A stretch of DNA of 64,000 bases from Bradyrhizobium erythrophlei (GCF_900142985.1 NZ_LT670849.1:3922501-3986500); one strand, 5' to 3'; positions 8,237 to 16,869 are shown, counted from the stretch's first letter. The notes: a model not told the origin generated them from the sequence alone. Translations and numbers: made by a program.

Positions 8237-8311
8237 CTAGTGGTCCGATTCTAACATTCGCATCCCTTCTCAGCAGTCACTTTGCGAATGTTAGAATCAA
8301 AGGACCACTAG
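8237..8311. repeat. CTAG-ended palindromic element R1
   Basis: 75 bp beginning CTAGTGGTCC and ending GGACCACTAG. The inner arms are ATTCTAACATTCG and CGAATGTTAGAAT. It folds into one long hairpin with a short loop. First of a family of at least seven full copies in this window; paired with R2 13 bp away. Confidence 0.9.
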
Positions 8312-8324
8312 CAAATATAGGTCT

Positions 8325-8403
8325 CTAGTGGAGTTTAGGATCTGACATTCGCTTTCCGAACTTGCGGCTAGGTGGGGAGCGAATGTCAGATCCACTCCAC
8401 TAG
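8325..8403. repeat. CTAG-ended palindromic element R2
   Basis: 79 bp beginning CTAGTGGAGT and ending ATCCACTCCACTAG. Inner arms are GATCTGACATTCGC and GCGAATGTCAGATC. It has the same architecture as R1 with different outer arm sequence, and both lie in the divergent cvpA/SDR intergenic region. Confidence 0.9.
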
Positions 8404-8503
8404 TCTTGCGCGATGGTGGCGAACCTTGGTGAACGAATTCGGTTTGCGGTCGTGAAAATCGTCTATATCAATCGGAGCTTGAGTGACGCTTTCGGAGTTC
8501 GTC

Positions 8504-9265
8504 ATGTCCGGTCTATTCGACGTCAGTAAAGAAACCATCCTCATCACCGGCGCTTCGCAGGGATTAGGCCGGCAGTTCGCGCGCGTGCTTTCCGCCCATG
8601 GTGCGGCCGTCGCACTGGCCGCGCGGCAGACCGCCAAGCTGAAGGGGCTGGAAGAAGAGATCAAAGCCAAAGGCGGCCGCGCCGCCGCGGTCGCGATGGA
8701 CGTCACCGACGGTGCCTCGATCGTCAGCGCCATCGATGCCGCGGAGGCCGCGCTCGGTCCCGTCACCGTGCTGATCAACAATGCCGGGATCGCGATCGAG
8801 AAGCCGGCGGTCGAGCAGACCGAAGCGGACTGGGATGCGGTGATCGGCGCCAATCTCAAGGGCGCCTACTTCGTGGCGACCGAAATGGCGCGGCGGATGA
8901 TCTCGCGCAAGCAGGAAGGCAACATCGTCAACGTCGCTTCCGTGCTTGGATTCGGCGTGATGAAATTCCTCTCCCCCTACACCATCTCCAAGGCCGGCAT
9001 CGTGCAGGCAACGAAGGCGATGGCGCTCGAACTTGCGGGCAACCGCATCCGCGTCAATGCGATCGCGCCCGGCTATATCGATACCGAGATCAACCACCAT
9101 TTCTGGTCGACGCCGGGCGGCGAAAAGCTGACCAAGCGGATTCCGCAGCGGCGTGTCGGCAGCGAATCCGATCTCGACGGCGCGATCATGCTGCTGGCGT
9201 CTTCCGCCTCGCGCTACATGACCGGCAGCGTGGTCACCGTGGATGGCGGTTTTCTGCTGACCTGA
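8504..9265 (+). CDS. SDR family oxidoreductase (glucose/ribitol dehydrogenase or FabG-like)
   Basis: A classical 253-residue short-chain dehydrogenase: TGASQGLGRQFARVL near the N-terminus (NADP-type), NNAG motif (VLINNAGIAIEKP), and catalytic Ser-Tyr-Lys in VASVLGFGVMKFLSPYTISKAG. The C-terminus ends ITG-like (YMTGSVVTVDGGFLLT), typical of FabG relatives. ATG at 8504 has CGGAG 6 nt upstream; an in-frame earlier start at 8483 lacks a ribosome site. The gene is divergent from cvpA across two palindromic repeats and stands alone before the tRNA gene. Confidence 0.9.
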   Translation: MSGLFDVSKETILITGASQGLGRQFARVLSAHGAAVALAARQTAKLKGLEEEIKAKGGRAAAVAMDVTDGASIVSAIDAAEAALGPVTVLINNAGIAIEKPAVEQTEADWDAVIGANLKGAYFVATEMARRMISRKQEGNIVNVASVLGFGVMKFLSPYTISKAGIVQATKAMALELAGNRIRVNAIAPGYIDTEINHHFWSTPGGEKLTKRIPQRRVGSESDLDGAIMLLASSASRYMTGSVVTVDGGFLLT

Positions 9266-9298
9266 GCCGGGACGATGCCCGGCGGTAACGATGGGTTC

Positions 9299-9327
9299 CC
9301 GTCAGGCCTGAGCGAGGGCCCTGACGG
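9299..9327. terminator. Hairpin downstream of the SDR gene
   Basis: CCGTCAGG and CCTGACGG pair across a 13-nt loop about 33 bp after the SDR stop. There is no T-run, so if it ends transcription it would not be a classic intrinsic terminator. The rest of 9266-9582 shows no gene that I can support. Confidence 0.4.
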
Positions 9328-9582
9328 AAATCCGGCCGGGCGCGCTGGTTTCGGCCGGTTCGGCGAAAAAGGGCAGGTTTTTCGCCAATTTTGCTGTCAC
9401 AAAATCCTCAAAAGTGACCTCGCGGCCCTTTCCAAAGCAGGCGGTCGTTGGTACATACCGCCCGCGACCTCAAGGCCTCAGCGGCCGTGGGTTGCCTTCT
9501 CAGGAAGCCTCTGGACGGAAGCGGCGCCTCTGGCGTTAACCTACCCGTTTCGGCTTTTCTAAAAGGCAAAGCAAAAGTTTAT

Positions 9583-9659
<77 letters not shown>

Positions 9660-9690
9660 AATAAAATGCTGTTTTATCAGCTTTATTTGA

Positions 9691-9718
9691 AAGAGCCGCT
9701 CTCCGGAGCGGCTCTTTT
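9691..9718 (+). terminator. Intrinsic terminator after tRNA-fMet
   Basis: Perfect 9-bp stem GAGCCGCTC / GAGCGGCTC with a TCCG tetraloop followed by TTTT. It lies 32 bp after the tRNA and marks the end of that transcript. Confidence 0.9.
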
Positions 9719-9858
9719 CCTTTCGGGAATCGCCATCGAGTCGCGACGCATGTTTTACTGCGAGTTCGCGGGCCTCATTTGGGCGCTTTCCGGTGGACAC
9801 CGGGTTTTCGACTACCGTCATTCGTTTCGTAGTAGAACGCTCCAAAGAGGGACCCAGA

Positions 9859-10059
9859 ATGTCACACGCTTACCAGCTAAACGATGAAGTGCTTCATCGC
9901 GGTCAGGGGCCGCAGGGACGGGTACAGGTCGAAACGCCCAAAATTTACACCATCGTCCAATGCATGCCGGTCGAGTCGGACGGACGTCTTAGATACCGCA
10001 TTAAATCTGACAAGATAGAGCGTGTCGTCACGGAAGATGAGCTCTCGTATTGTCAGTAA
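9859..10059 (+). CDS. Small hypothetical protein (66 aa)
   Basis: Starts at ATG 9859 with AGAGG 8 nt upstream and ends TAA at 10059. The product begins MSHAYQLNDEVLHRGQGPQG and has alternating hydrophobic and charged residues that suggest a small beta-rich fold (YTIVQCMPVESDGRLRYRIK), without signal peptide or membrane helix. The pattern recalls small SH3-like or control proteins common in Bradyrhizobium, including the 58-residue protein at 33136. Function unknown. It is the first gene after tRNA-fMet, at the edge of the accessory segment, and is followed 33 bp later by a tiny winged-helix-like gene. Confidence 0.65.
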   Translation: MSHAYQLNDEVLHRGQGPQGRVQVETPKIYTIVQCMPVESDGRLRYRIKSDKIERVVTEDELSYCQ

Positions 10060-10092
10060 GGCGCCGAGTCCGGTGATCGCTAAGGAAAAAGC

Positions 10093-10272
10093 ATGCTGAA
10101 TGATCGAGCGAAGATTCTGAGCGCTCTGCGCGAAAAGCCGCTCAAGGTTCATGAGGTCATGCGACGCGCCAATGTTGCGAACCAGGAAGCTTGCCAATCC
10201 CTCCTGCTGAAGATGCGAGATGAAGGTGCTGTAAAATTCGATATTCACAGCGGCCAATGGCTTCTCGCATGA
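10093..10272 (+). CDS. Tiny winged-helix-like protein (59 aa)
   Basis: ATG at 10093 has AAGGA about 5 nt upstream; the frame closes at TGA 10270-10272. The product reads MLNDRAKILSALREKPLKVH, continues with EVMRRANVANQEACQSLLLK, and ends MRDEGAVKFDIHSGQWLLA. This is the spacing of a winged helix: helix 1 (AKILSALRE), helix 2 (VHEVMRRANV), recognition helix (NQEACQSLLLKMRDEG) and a beta wing (AVKFDIHSGQWLL). It is therefore a candidate DNA-binding protein or a free-standing winged-helix domain. It is too short for default gene callers and lies just downstream of the 66-residue gene, probably co-transcribed. Confidence 0.6.
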   Translation: MLNDRAKILSALREKPLKVHEVMRRANVANQEACQSLLLKMRDEGAVKFDIHSGQWLLA

Positions 10273-10348
10273 TCAGCAGAAGGGGTCCGAAGCTTTTTGC
10301 CGCGGATTGGGCGGCGGCCGGCTCCCGGACGTCCAATCATATCGTCCA

Positions 10349-10465
10349 TCAAAAAAAGAAGATGAGGGCGAGGAGGGCGAGGGCCGAAACCACGATACCG
10401 AGGCCCACAGCAAGAATGACCGCCGCGTAGAGTGGGGTTCGGTCGGAAATTGACCGATTGGGCAT
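10349..10465 (-). CDS. Putative 38-residue single-pass membrane peptide
   Basis: From ATG 10465 the frame encodes MPNRSISDRTPLYAAVILAV, followed by a purely hydrophobic stretch to the stop, ending LLALIFFF. The arrangement is a short polar N-terminus and one transmembrane helix of about 24 residues. The ribosome site is weak and longer in-frame starts exist up to 10603, but the extra residues are low-complexity Arg/Pro typical of non-coding high-GC sequence. Small membrane proteins of this kind are common but poorly characterised; this one is tentative. Confidence 0.4.
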   Translation of the reverse strand: MPNRSISDRTPLYAAVILAVGLGIVVSALALLALIFFF

Positions 10466-10526
10466 GGTCAAGATCTCGTCCGAATGCGCTCCCTCGAGCG
10501 CTTCATGTCCCACGGTCGCAGGCCGC

Positions 10527-10572
10527 GAGCGGCCTGCCCGGGATTCGGGACTATCCCGCGGGCAGGCCGCTC
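10527..10572. repeat. 14-bp inverted repeat, strong hairpin
   Basis: GAGCGGCCTGCCCG and CGGGCAGGCCGCTC are perfectly complementary with 18 nt between them. It lies in the 370-bp gap between the small membrane peptide and tetR. No T-run follows, so it may be a remnant of a mobile repeat or a bidirectional barrier. Apart from this and the operator at 10775, nothing else is seen in 10466-10834. Confidence 0.7.
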
Positions 10573-10774
10573 TACGACGTCCAGGCCCAGCAAATTGGGG
10601 CATCCCAGGCCGGCCGTTTCCATCGCCAACCCGACGGTCGCGATTCTTGTCCCCGCAAAAATGCCCTGATAAGTTTCAATCAAAGAGGTCATGCGGCGAT
10701 CCAGCTTCTCTGTCGCGATACTGCGGATACCTTTCGACGCTTTACCGGTAGGTTGAACGCTATGGCGTCTTACA

Positions 10775-10793
10775 AAACCAAACTGTATCGTTT
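10775..10793. promoter_or_regulatory. TetR-type operator, copy 1 (upstream of tetR)
   Basis: AAACCAAACTGTATCGTTT, 41 bp before the tetR start codon. It is the exact reverse complement of the site at 11846-11864. Imperfect dyad around a central T/A with half-sites AAACNANAC. Its position suggests autoregulation of the TetR repressor. Confidence 0.75.
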
Positions 10794-10834
10794 ACATAAT
10801 TCATCTTCGGCGACCTGACAAGGAGGATTTTTGG

Positions 10835-11503
10835 TTGAGCAGGACGGGAACTAAAGTTCTGGAGCGGCGTGTCGGCGGCCGTCCCACCCGGGAAGAGGCT
10901 GAGGCACGTGACGCGCGGTTACTCGACGTCGCAACGCGGCTGTTCATGGAGCGAGGCTTCGACGGCACATCCATCGATGCGGTTGCGGAAGCGGCAGGCA
11001 TCAGCAAGCCGACCGTCTATGCGCGTTACGACGACAAGCGGGATCTGTTTGCCGCTGTACTGCGCAAAAGGATTCGAGACTGGCTGGCTCCCTTGTCGGC
11101 GGCGGCTGAGGCTCAGGCCACCGAGGCAAAGCCTAAAAGCATCAAGACTACCCTGCATGAGCTTAGCCGCCATATGATTGCGTACACGTTGGCGCCGGAG
11201 GCTGGCGCGTGTCAGCGGATCCTTTCGGCGCAAGCCGTCCAATTTCCGGAGTTGGCAAAACTTGCAAATGAGGAAGGATGGCTGCGTGCGGTGCGAGGAG
11301 TTTCAAGTATAATGCGCCAGTCCGCCGCCCGCGGCGAGATCAAAGTGCACGACCCCGAGCTTGCGGCTCACATGTTCCTCAATCTTGTGCTCGGGCATTC
11401 CAAGCGCCTCGCGCTTTATGGCATCGCAACCGATCCAGAGACCGAGGAACGGCATCGAAAAGCCGCCGTCGATTTCTTCCTGAATGGGATTCGCAGCAAA
11501 TGA
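10835..11503 (+). CDS. TetR/AcrR family transcriptional repressor of the efflux operon
   Basis: A 222-residue regulator starting at TTG 10835, which has a perfect AGGAGG 8 nt upstream. The N-terminal helix-turn-helix reads TSIDAVAEAAGISKPTVYARYDDKRDLF (about residues 38-66), the canonical TetR pattern; the C-terminal ligand domain resembles the AefR-like group (ACQRILSAQAVQFPELA, AAHMFLNLVLGHSKRLALYG). It precedes a MarR-emrA-emrB-outer-membrane-factor operon, and the same 19-bp palindrome lies upstream of both units, so it very probably represses the pump and itself. The inducer is unknown. Confidence 0.9.
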   Translation: MSRTGTKVLERRVGGRPTREEAEARDARLLDVATRLFMERGFDGTSIDAVAEAAGISKPTVYARYDDKRDLFAAVLRKRIRDWLAPLSAAAEAQATEAKPKSIKTTLHELSRHMIAYTLAPEAGACQRILSAQAVQFPELAKLANEEGWLRAVRGVSSIMRQSAARGEIKVHDPELAAHMFLNLVLGHSKRLALYGIATDPETEERHRKAAVDFFLNGIRSK

Positions 11504-11532
11504 TGAGCTGCGACGCCGACGATATTGCAAAG

Positions 11533-11778
11533 CTATTTTCGGGATTGCGCGCGACGGTCATCGACCAGAGATCGGGCGCTCGCCCGCTCGGAATCGACTT
11601 GAACCCGAATGCTGAGAGGGCGTGCGGCAGCAAACTCCACGGCGCCGTTCAGGCTCGCCCCCTTCGGGTCTGACCGACCATGGACATAGCTTAGGTCCAT
11701 ATCGGAATAGGCAAAAATCACTTCCTTGCTCTCCAGCGTTGCTGCCGGAGAAAACGTGCGCGGCTCGAACTCCTTCAC
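11533..11778 (-). CDS. Doubtful short gene or gene remnant in the tetR-marR gap
   Basis: An 81-codon minus-strand frame starting GTG AAG GAG with plausible high-GC codon use at its beginning (MKEFEPRTFSPAATLESKEV) and decaying toward an Arg/Ser-rich end. No motif is recognised and no good ribosome site is seen. It may be a fragment of a gene lost during insertion of the efflux cluster, or non-coding. It is listed because 11504-11952 otherwise contains only the operator at 11846-11864. Confidence 0.2.
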   Translation of the reverse strand: MKEFEPRTFSPAATLESKEVIFAYSDMDLSYVHGRSDPKGASLNGAVEFAAARPLSIRVQVDSERASARSLVDDRRAQSRK

Positions 11779-11845
11779 GGCATCGGGCCTGGATCTTTCA
11801 TCATCTCAAACTTTCGCTTGCCAATGCGCCGAAGTGGGTCTAAAT

Positions 11846-11864
11846 AAACGATACAGTTTGGTTT
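11846..11864. promoter_or_regulatory. TetR-type operator, copy 2 (upstream of the marR-emrAB operon)
   Basis: AAACGATACAGTTTGGTTT, identical in reverse complement to the site before tetR, 88 bp before the marR-like start. Placed to block the promoter of the efflux operon. Confidence 0.75.
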
Positions 11865-11952
11865 AGTAAATAGTACAGACCGGCGTTTTGCGAAGGCTTT
11901 CGATCGTGGCTCGCAAAGTGGACTGGAAGCCTATCGATGAAAGTTTCTTTTG

Positions 11953-12402
11953 ATGGACTTGGATCCGCCGGCGTTCACCTTCTTGCTGCACGACGTAGCC
12001 CGTCTGCTGAAGAAGAGGTTCGAGCAAAATTCCCGTGGTCTCACCCGATCGCAATGGCAGGTTCTGGCCTACCTCGCGGAAAACCAGGGCATCAATCAAG
12101 CGAGACTCGCTGAGCTTATCGAAATCGAACCGATCACACTTGGCCGCATCGTCGTCAGGCTGGAGGCGCTGAGGCTGATCAAACGAGACTCGCATCCAAC
12201 GGACCGCCGCGGATGGTTTCTCCATCTTACGCCGGTCGCGCGCGGCAGACTGGAACGAGCGCGTGAATACGACGATGTCACGCGCAGGGAAGCATTGGTC
12301 GGTGTGTCCGAAGAGGACAGACAGCATCTCCTGAAAACCTTGCAGGCGTTGAAAGAGAACCTGACCCAGGCATGCGCCGCGCCGCTTGCAGGACAAAAAT
12401 GA
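11953..12402 (+). CDS. MarR family winged-helix regulator
   Basis: A 149-residue MarR-type protein: MDLDPPAFTFLLHDVARLLK, then a helix-turn-helix (LAENQGINQARLAELIEIEPITLGRIVVRLEALRLI) and the wing with DRRGWFLHLTPVARG (about residues 78-92). MarR proteins bind phenolic ligands and repress resistance genes. It is the first gene of the efflux operon: its TGA (12400-12402) is 7 bp before the emrA ATG. The ATG at 11953 follows an in-frame TTG; no strong ribosome site is visible. Together with the upstream TetR this gives the pump two potential ligand-sensing layers. Confidence 0.9.
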   Translation: MDLDPPAFTFLLHDVARLLKKRFEQNSRGLTRSQWQVLAYLAENQGINQARLAELIEIEPITLGRIVVRLEALRLIKRDSHPTDRRGWFLHLTPVARGRLERAREYDDVTRREALVGVSEEDRQHLLKTLQALKENLTQACAAPLAGQK

Positions 12403-12409
12403 GCAAGCC

Positions 12410-13705
12410 ATGGCTAATCGAGAAAACAAGCTGAATGAAGCGACGAGTTCTCCGCAGGGCGGAGCTGGCGTTCGCGATGACATGGTGCGTCGGCTCGGTC
12501 GCCTTGCGGACGCCGCGAAAGATGCTTCGCCATTTGGCCAGGCTGCGGCACCGGACGTCAAGGTCTTGAAACCGGGTAGCCGTGAAGCGGAGGTGAAGGA
12601 TGTGGGGCCACCTCTCGATCCGGGCCCCGACACTTTGGACGCACCGAAAAAGCCTCTGCTCCGGCCATTGATGTTTGCGCTATTGCCGTTGGCGCTCATT
12701 ACCGGTGCGTACTGGTACACCACCGGCGGCCAGGTCGTTTCGATGGACGACGCGTATGTCGAAGCCGACAAGGTCGGCGTCTCAACCGATGTGCCCGGAA
12801 TTGTCGCGGAAGTCGATGTCACGGAGAATCAGCATGTCCAGGCTGGTCAAATCCTCTATCGGCTCGATGATCTCCAGCTGCGGCTCGCCTTGGCTCGTGC
12901 CGAGGCACAGATCGGTACGGTCCGAAATTCCTTGAATGCCCTCAAGGCAAATTACCGCGACATGCAGTCTCAAATTCAACAGGCCCAGAACGATATCGAA
13001 TATTACGACACCGAATTTCACCGTCAGCAGGATCTGCTGGCCTCGCACGTCGCGTCGCAAGCGACCTTCGATACTGCTCGTCGAAACCAGCAGAATGCGC
13101 AGCAGAAGTTCGCTTCCCTGACCCAGCAACTTGGGGCCATTGCCGCCAATCTTGACGACGATCCCACCGGCGCGGTGGAGAAGAAGCCTCGCTACCTCGA
13201 CGCCGTAGCGCAGCGCGACGAAGCCGCGCGGCAACTTGCGCACACTGTTGTCAAGGCGCCTTTCGCCGGCATCGTGACGAACGTTCCGGCGATTGCGCCC
13301 GGCAAATACCTCCAGGCATCGGTAACGGCTTTCTATCTTGTCGCCGCGGATCATGTCTGGGTCGTCGCAAATCCCAAAGAGACCGAGTTGACATATGTTC
13401 GGCCGGGACAATCGGCGTCGGTGACGGTGGATACCTATCCCGACCTGCAATGGAGCGGGAGCGTCGAGAGCGTCAGTCCTGCGGCCGCGCAAGAATTCTC
13501 ACTTCTGCCTGCACAGAACACCAGCGGCAACTGGGTAAAGGTCGTACAGCGTGTTCCGGTGCGGGTGCGGATCGATACAAATGGCAAGAGCTTGCCGCCG
13601 TTACGCCCCGGAATGAGCGTCGAGGTTGACGTCGATACCGGGCATAGCCGTGGCTTGCCGCATTTCCTGACTGCAATGTTCGGTCTTAGTCGGCAGGCAC
13701 GATGA
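12410..13705 (+). CDS. emrA: HlyD/EmrA family membrane fusion protein
   Basis: A 431-residue periplasmic adaptor of an EmrAB-type tripartite pump. A long charged cytoplasmic N-terminus (about 85 residues) precedes one membrane helix (MFALLPLALITGAYWYTTGG), the first lipoyl half (DDAYVEADKVGVSTDVPGIV), a coiled-coil hairpin with QIGTVRNSLNALKANYRDMQ and RRNQQNAQQKFASLTQQLGA, the second lipoyl half (VVKAPFAGIVTNVPAIAPGK) and a beta-barrel end. The N-terminal extension is longer than in E. coli EmrA. Its stop overlaps the emrB start (ATGATG at 13702), indicating translational coupling. Confidence 0.92.
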   Translation: MANRENKLNEATSSPQGGAGVRDDMVRRLGRLADAAKDASPFGQAAAPDVKVLKPGSREAEVKDVGPPLDPGPDTLDAPKKPLLRPLMFALLPLALITGAYWYTTGGQVVSMDDAYVEADKVGVSTDVPGIVAEVDVTENQHVQAGQILYRLDDLQLRLALARAEAQIGTVRNSLNALKANYRDMQSQIQQAQNDIEYYDTEFHRQQDLLASHVASQATFDTARRNQQNAQQKFASLTQQLGAIAANLDDDPTGAVEKKPRYLDAVAQRDEAARQLAHTVVKAPFAGIVTNVPAIAPGKYLQASVTAFYLVAADHVWVVANPKETELTYVRPGQSASVTVDTYPDLQWSGSVESVSPAAAQEFSLLPAQNTSGNWVKVVQRVPVRVRIDTNGKSLPPLRPGMSVEVDVDTGHSRGLPHFLTAMFGLSRQAR

Positions 13706-15240
13706 TGTCGGCGGCGACTGATCTGCCCAAACGCACCAGGGTGGCGATCACCATCTGCGTGATCCTCGCCACCCTCATGCAGGCGCTCGACACGACCATC
13801 GCCAATGTTGCGCTTCCCTATATGCAGGGCAGTGTTTCGGCGAGTCAGGACGAGATCGCCTGGGTATTAACCTCATACATCGTTGCGGCCGCGATCATGA
13901 CGCCGCCAACCGGTTACCTCACAAGCCGCTTCGGGCTGAAGCGTCTTTTCCTGGTTTCGATCGCCGGCTTCACCGTTTCCTCGGTCCTGTGCGGCATGGC
14001 GCAGTCTCTGGTGCAGATCGTGCTGTTCCGGGTTCTGCAAGGCGTGTTCGGCGCGGCGCTCGTCCCGCTTTCACAAACTGTACTGATGAACATCAATCCA
14101 AAAGAGCGACAAGGGTCCGCGATGGCGTTATGGGGGGTTGCGGTGATGGCCGGTCCGGTTCTTGGGCCGGTGCTCGGCGGCTGGCTGACCCAAGCCTTCA
14201 GTTGGCGCTATGTCTTCTACATCAATGTGCCTGTGGGCATCCTTGCCTTCTTCGGGATGATGACTTTTCTGTCCGATACGGCGCGGAACGCAACAGCAAA
14301 GCTGGACTGGCTTGGGTTTGGCACCTTGAGCCTCGCGATCGCCGCCATGCAGGTTTTACTGGACCGCGGCGAAGAGCTGGATTGGTTCGGTTCCGGTGAG
14401 ATAGTCGCCGAGGCGATCATAGCTGTCTCGGCGTTCTACTTGTTTCTCGTCCATACCTTCACCGCGCACGAGCCCTTTGTAAGGCTCTCTTTGTTCCGTG
14501 ACCCCAACTTTACAGCCGGAACTCTGTTCATCGCGATTGTCGGTCTCACATACTATGCCTCTCTGGCGCTGCAGCCTCCTTATCTGCAGAATCTCATGAA
14601 CTATCCGATCATCAGCGCGGGCCTTGTACTGGGACCTCGTGGCGTTGGCACCATGGCCTCTATGCTGATTGTTGGAAGGCTGATCGGACGCGTCGACACA
14701 CGATTTCTTCTGGCCTTGGGGCTCGGGCTCACGGCTTGGTCATTCTATGTGATGACCGGCTGGACGCCTGACGTGTCGCAAATGACGATTGTCGTCATCG
14801 GCATAGTCCAGGGTGTTGGCCTCGGCTTTATCTTCGTGCCGTTGAGCGTGGTGACGTTATCGACACTCGCGCCGGAGCGCCGGGCGGAGGGCGCCGGGCT
14901 TTACAGTCTGTCGCGCAATATCGGCTCCAGCATCGGCATTTCCGTGGTGAACAGCCTGCTGACGAGAAATACGCAGGTGAACCACGCCGAAATCGCGCGG
15001 AGCGTGACATCGGTCAATCGGGCGTTCGAGGACCTCACGATCACCCAGTTCTGGGACCCGGTCGGCGCCGCTGGACGTGCCGCACTCGATGCAGTGGTTA
15101 CCCAACAGGCCCAGATCATTGCTTACATGGATGATTACAAACTGCTCATGATCGCAACACTCGCCGCGATCCCGCTTCTCGTCATCTTCAGGAAGCCGCC
15201 GCCCAGCGCTGCCGCCGATTCCATGCACGTTATGGAATGA
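13702..15240 (+). CDS. emrB: DHA2 family MFS efflux permease (EmrB/QacA type)
   Basis: A 512-residue, 14-helix drug:proton antiporter. Recognisable features: the first helix QALDTTIANVALPYMQG (acidic D in motif D1 of DHA2), motif A (TSRFGLKRLFLVS) and motif C (GVAVMAGPVLGPVLGGWLT) in helix 5. It exports hydrophobic or aromatic compounds through EmrA and the outer-membrane factor encoded next. ATG 13702 overlaps the emrA stop; its own TGA overlaps the ATG of the following gene (ATGA at 15237), so the three pump genes are translationally linked. Confidence 0.95.
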   Translation: MMSAATDLPKRTRVAITICVILATLMQALDTTIANVALPYMQGSVSASQDEIAWVLTSYIVAAAIMTPPTGYLTSRFGLKRLFLVSIAGFTVSSVLCGMAQSLVQIVLFRVLQGVFGAALVPLSQTVLMNINPKERQGSAMALWGVAVMAGPVLGPVLGGWLTQAFSWRYVFYINVPVGILAFFGMMTFLSDTARNATAKLDWLGFGTLSLAIAAMQVLLDRGEELDWFGSGEIVAEAIIAVSAFYLFLVHTFTAHEPFVRLSLFRDPNFTAGTLFIAIVGLTYYASLALQPPYLQNLMNYPIISAGLVLGPRGVGTMASMLIVGRLIGRVDTRFLLALGLGLTAWSFYVMTGWTPDVSQMTIVVIGIVQGVGLGFIFVPLSVVTLSTLAPERRAEGAGLYSLSRNIGSSIGISVVNSLLTRNTQVNHAEIARSVTSVNRAFEDLTITQFWDPVGAAGRAALDAVVTQQAQIIAYMDDYKLLMIATLAAIPLLVIFRKPPPSAAADSMHVME

Positions 15241-16793
15241 CGATGTCGGCCACGTTATTTCGGGTACTACTTCGCAATGGTTCGCGTTCGGGCGTGCGGA
15301 TCGCCGTGGCCGTGCTTGGCACGGCAGTCGCTGGTTGTACCGTCGGGCCGGATTTTGAGGCGCCAAAGCCTCCATCGGTCATGCGCTATACCTCACCTGG
15401 CGAGACGACAGCGCCTGGTCCTGATGCCACAAAGGAGGTGCCGAGGCAGGCGATCGCACTTGGTGAGAAGGTAACGGCCAATTGGTGGGCGCTCTTCCGA
15501 TCGCCGCAGCTCGATGTATTGGTGAAGCAGGCTATCGCAGGCAACTACACGTTCGAAAGCGTCAGAGCAAAACTGGAACAGGCGCGAGAGGCGGTCACAG
15601 TTGCCGCGAGCGCGCTCTATCCCCAGGTAGGGCTTAACGCCGGTGCATCAGAACAAAAACAAAGCGCCGCCACGTTCGGATTGACGCCCGAGGTTGCTCC
15701 GTTGCCACCGAGCTTCAATTTGTTTCAAGTCGGTCCAACAGCCAGCTATACGCCCGATCTATTTGGTCAGACGCACCGCCGAATCGAGCAGCAGGTCGCG
15801 CTCGCCGAATATCAGAGCGACCAACTCGATGCGGCATATTTGGCTCTCACGGGCAACACGGCTTCGCGGGCGCTTCAGCTTGCTGCGGCCCACTCTCAAT
15901 TGAAGGCTCTGAACGACATTCTTGCCATCGATCGTCAAAATGTAGAGCTCGTGCGCAAGCAGCGCCAAACGGGAACTGTACCCGACAGCGATGTGATTGT
16001 TGCCGAAAGCCAGCTCGCGTCAGACGAGACATTGAAGCCGGGACTTGAACAGCAGCTCAGCTTGGCCAAGCACGCGCTCGCTGTTCTCATCGGCCGTGCG
16101 CCGGGCAACTGGTCGCCACCGGATTTTGATTTGGCGGCCTTCGCACTACCGCATCGTCTACCCGTCAGCATCCCGTCGCAGCTTGTCCATCAGCGGCCTG
16201 ATATTCAGGCGGCTGAAGCGCAGCTTCATGCCGCAAGTGCACAGATCGGAATCGCTACGGCGCAACTCTATCCCTCAATAACGCTTTCAGCCGGTATCAG
16301 CGCCTCTTCGTTGAATGGAGGTGAACTGTTCAGTCCAGGCGGTCTCGTATGGAGCGTCGCTGCGGGACTTGCCCAACCGATCTTCGACGGTGGCATGCGA
16401 GAGGCCGAGCGCCGCGCGGCGCTTGCGGCCTTTAAGGAATCCGCGGCGGATTACCAACAGACGGTACTGCAAGCCTTTGGGCAGGTCGCGGACATCCTGC
16501 AGGCACTGAAGCATGATACGGATCTCCTCGTTGCGCAAAGGCGCGCGCTGTCGATGGCCTCGGAGGCCGTACGTCTGCAACGCATCAATTACGGCAGTGG
16601 CGGTTCAGGCATCATTGGTCTGCTCGATGCGCAGCGGCAATATCAACAGGCGCAGCTCGGCTACGTTCGCGCCGAGGCACAGCGCTACCAGGACACGGTC
16701 CAGCTCTTGGTGGCCATGGGAGGAGGGTGGTGGGACCAAAAGCTTGCGTTCGCGGACGTCAGTAGCAATCCGGCTCGCAATGAACCGCAGTAA
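15237..16793 (+). CDS. Outer-membrane factor lipoprotein, NodT/OprM family
   Basis: A 518-residue TolC-like outer-membrane channel. The N-terminus is a lipoprotein signal with lipobox VAGC (Cys34), followed by TVGPDFEAPKPP, the standard NodT family opening. Two repeated OEP domains follow (the first about VKQAIAGNYTFESVRAKLEQ, the second after RPDIQAAEAQLHAASAQIG), each with long alpha-helical and beta segments, e.g. LYPSITLSAGISASSLNGGE. It forms the exit duct of the EmrAB pump. It overlaps emrB by 4 nt. Confidence 0.95.
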   Translation: MTMSATLFRVLLRNGSRSGVRIAVAVLGTAVAGCTVGPDFEAPKPPSVMRYTSPGETTAPGPDATKEVPRQAIALGEKVTANWWALFRSPQLDVLVKQAIAGNYTFESVRAKLEQAREAVTVAASALYPQVGLNAGASEQKQSAATFGLTPEVAPLPPSFNLFQVGPTASYTPDLFGQTHRRIEQQVALAEYQSDQLDAAYLALTGNTASRALQLAAAHSQLKALNDILAIDRQNVELVRKQRQTGTVPDSDVIVAESQLASDETLKPGLEQQLSLAKHALAVLIGRAPGNWSPPDFDLAAFALPHRLPVSIPSQLVHQRPDIQAAEAQLHAASAQIGIATAQLYPSITLSAGISASSLNGGELFSPGGLVWSVAAGLAQPIFDGGMREAERRAALAAFKESAADYQQTVLQAFGQVADILQALKHDTDLLVAQRRALSMASEAVRLQRINYGSGGSGIIGLLDAQRQYQQAQLGYVRAEAQRYQDTVQLLVAMGGGWWDQKLAFADVSSNPARNEPQ

Positions 16794-16869
16794 CGTCTGA
16801 CACCGACCGCCGTTCAACACTGACTCTCGAATCCTCTCACGAAGAAAGCCCGTCAGCTTGCCAGAGATA

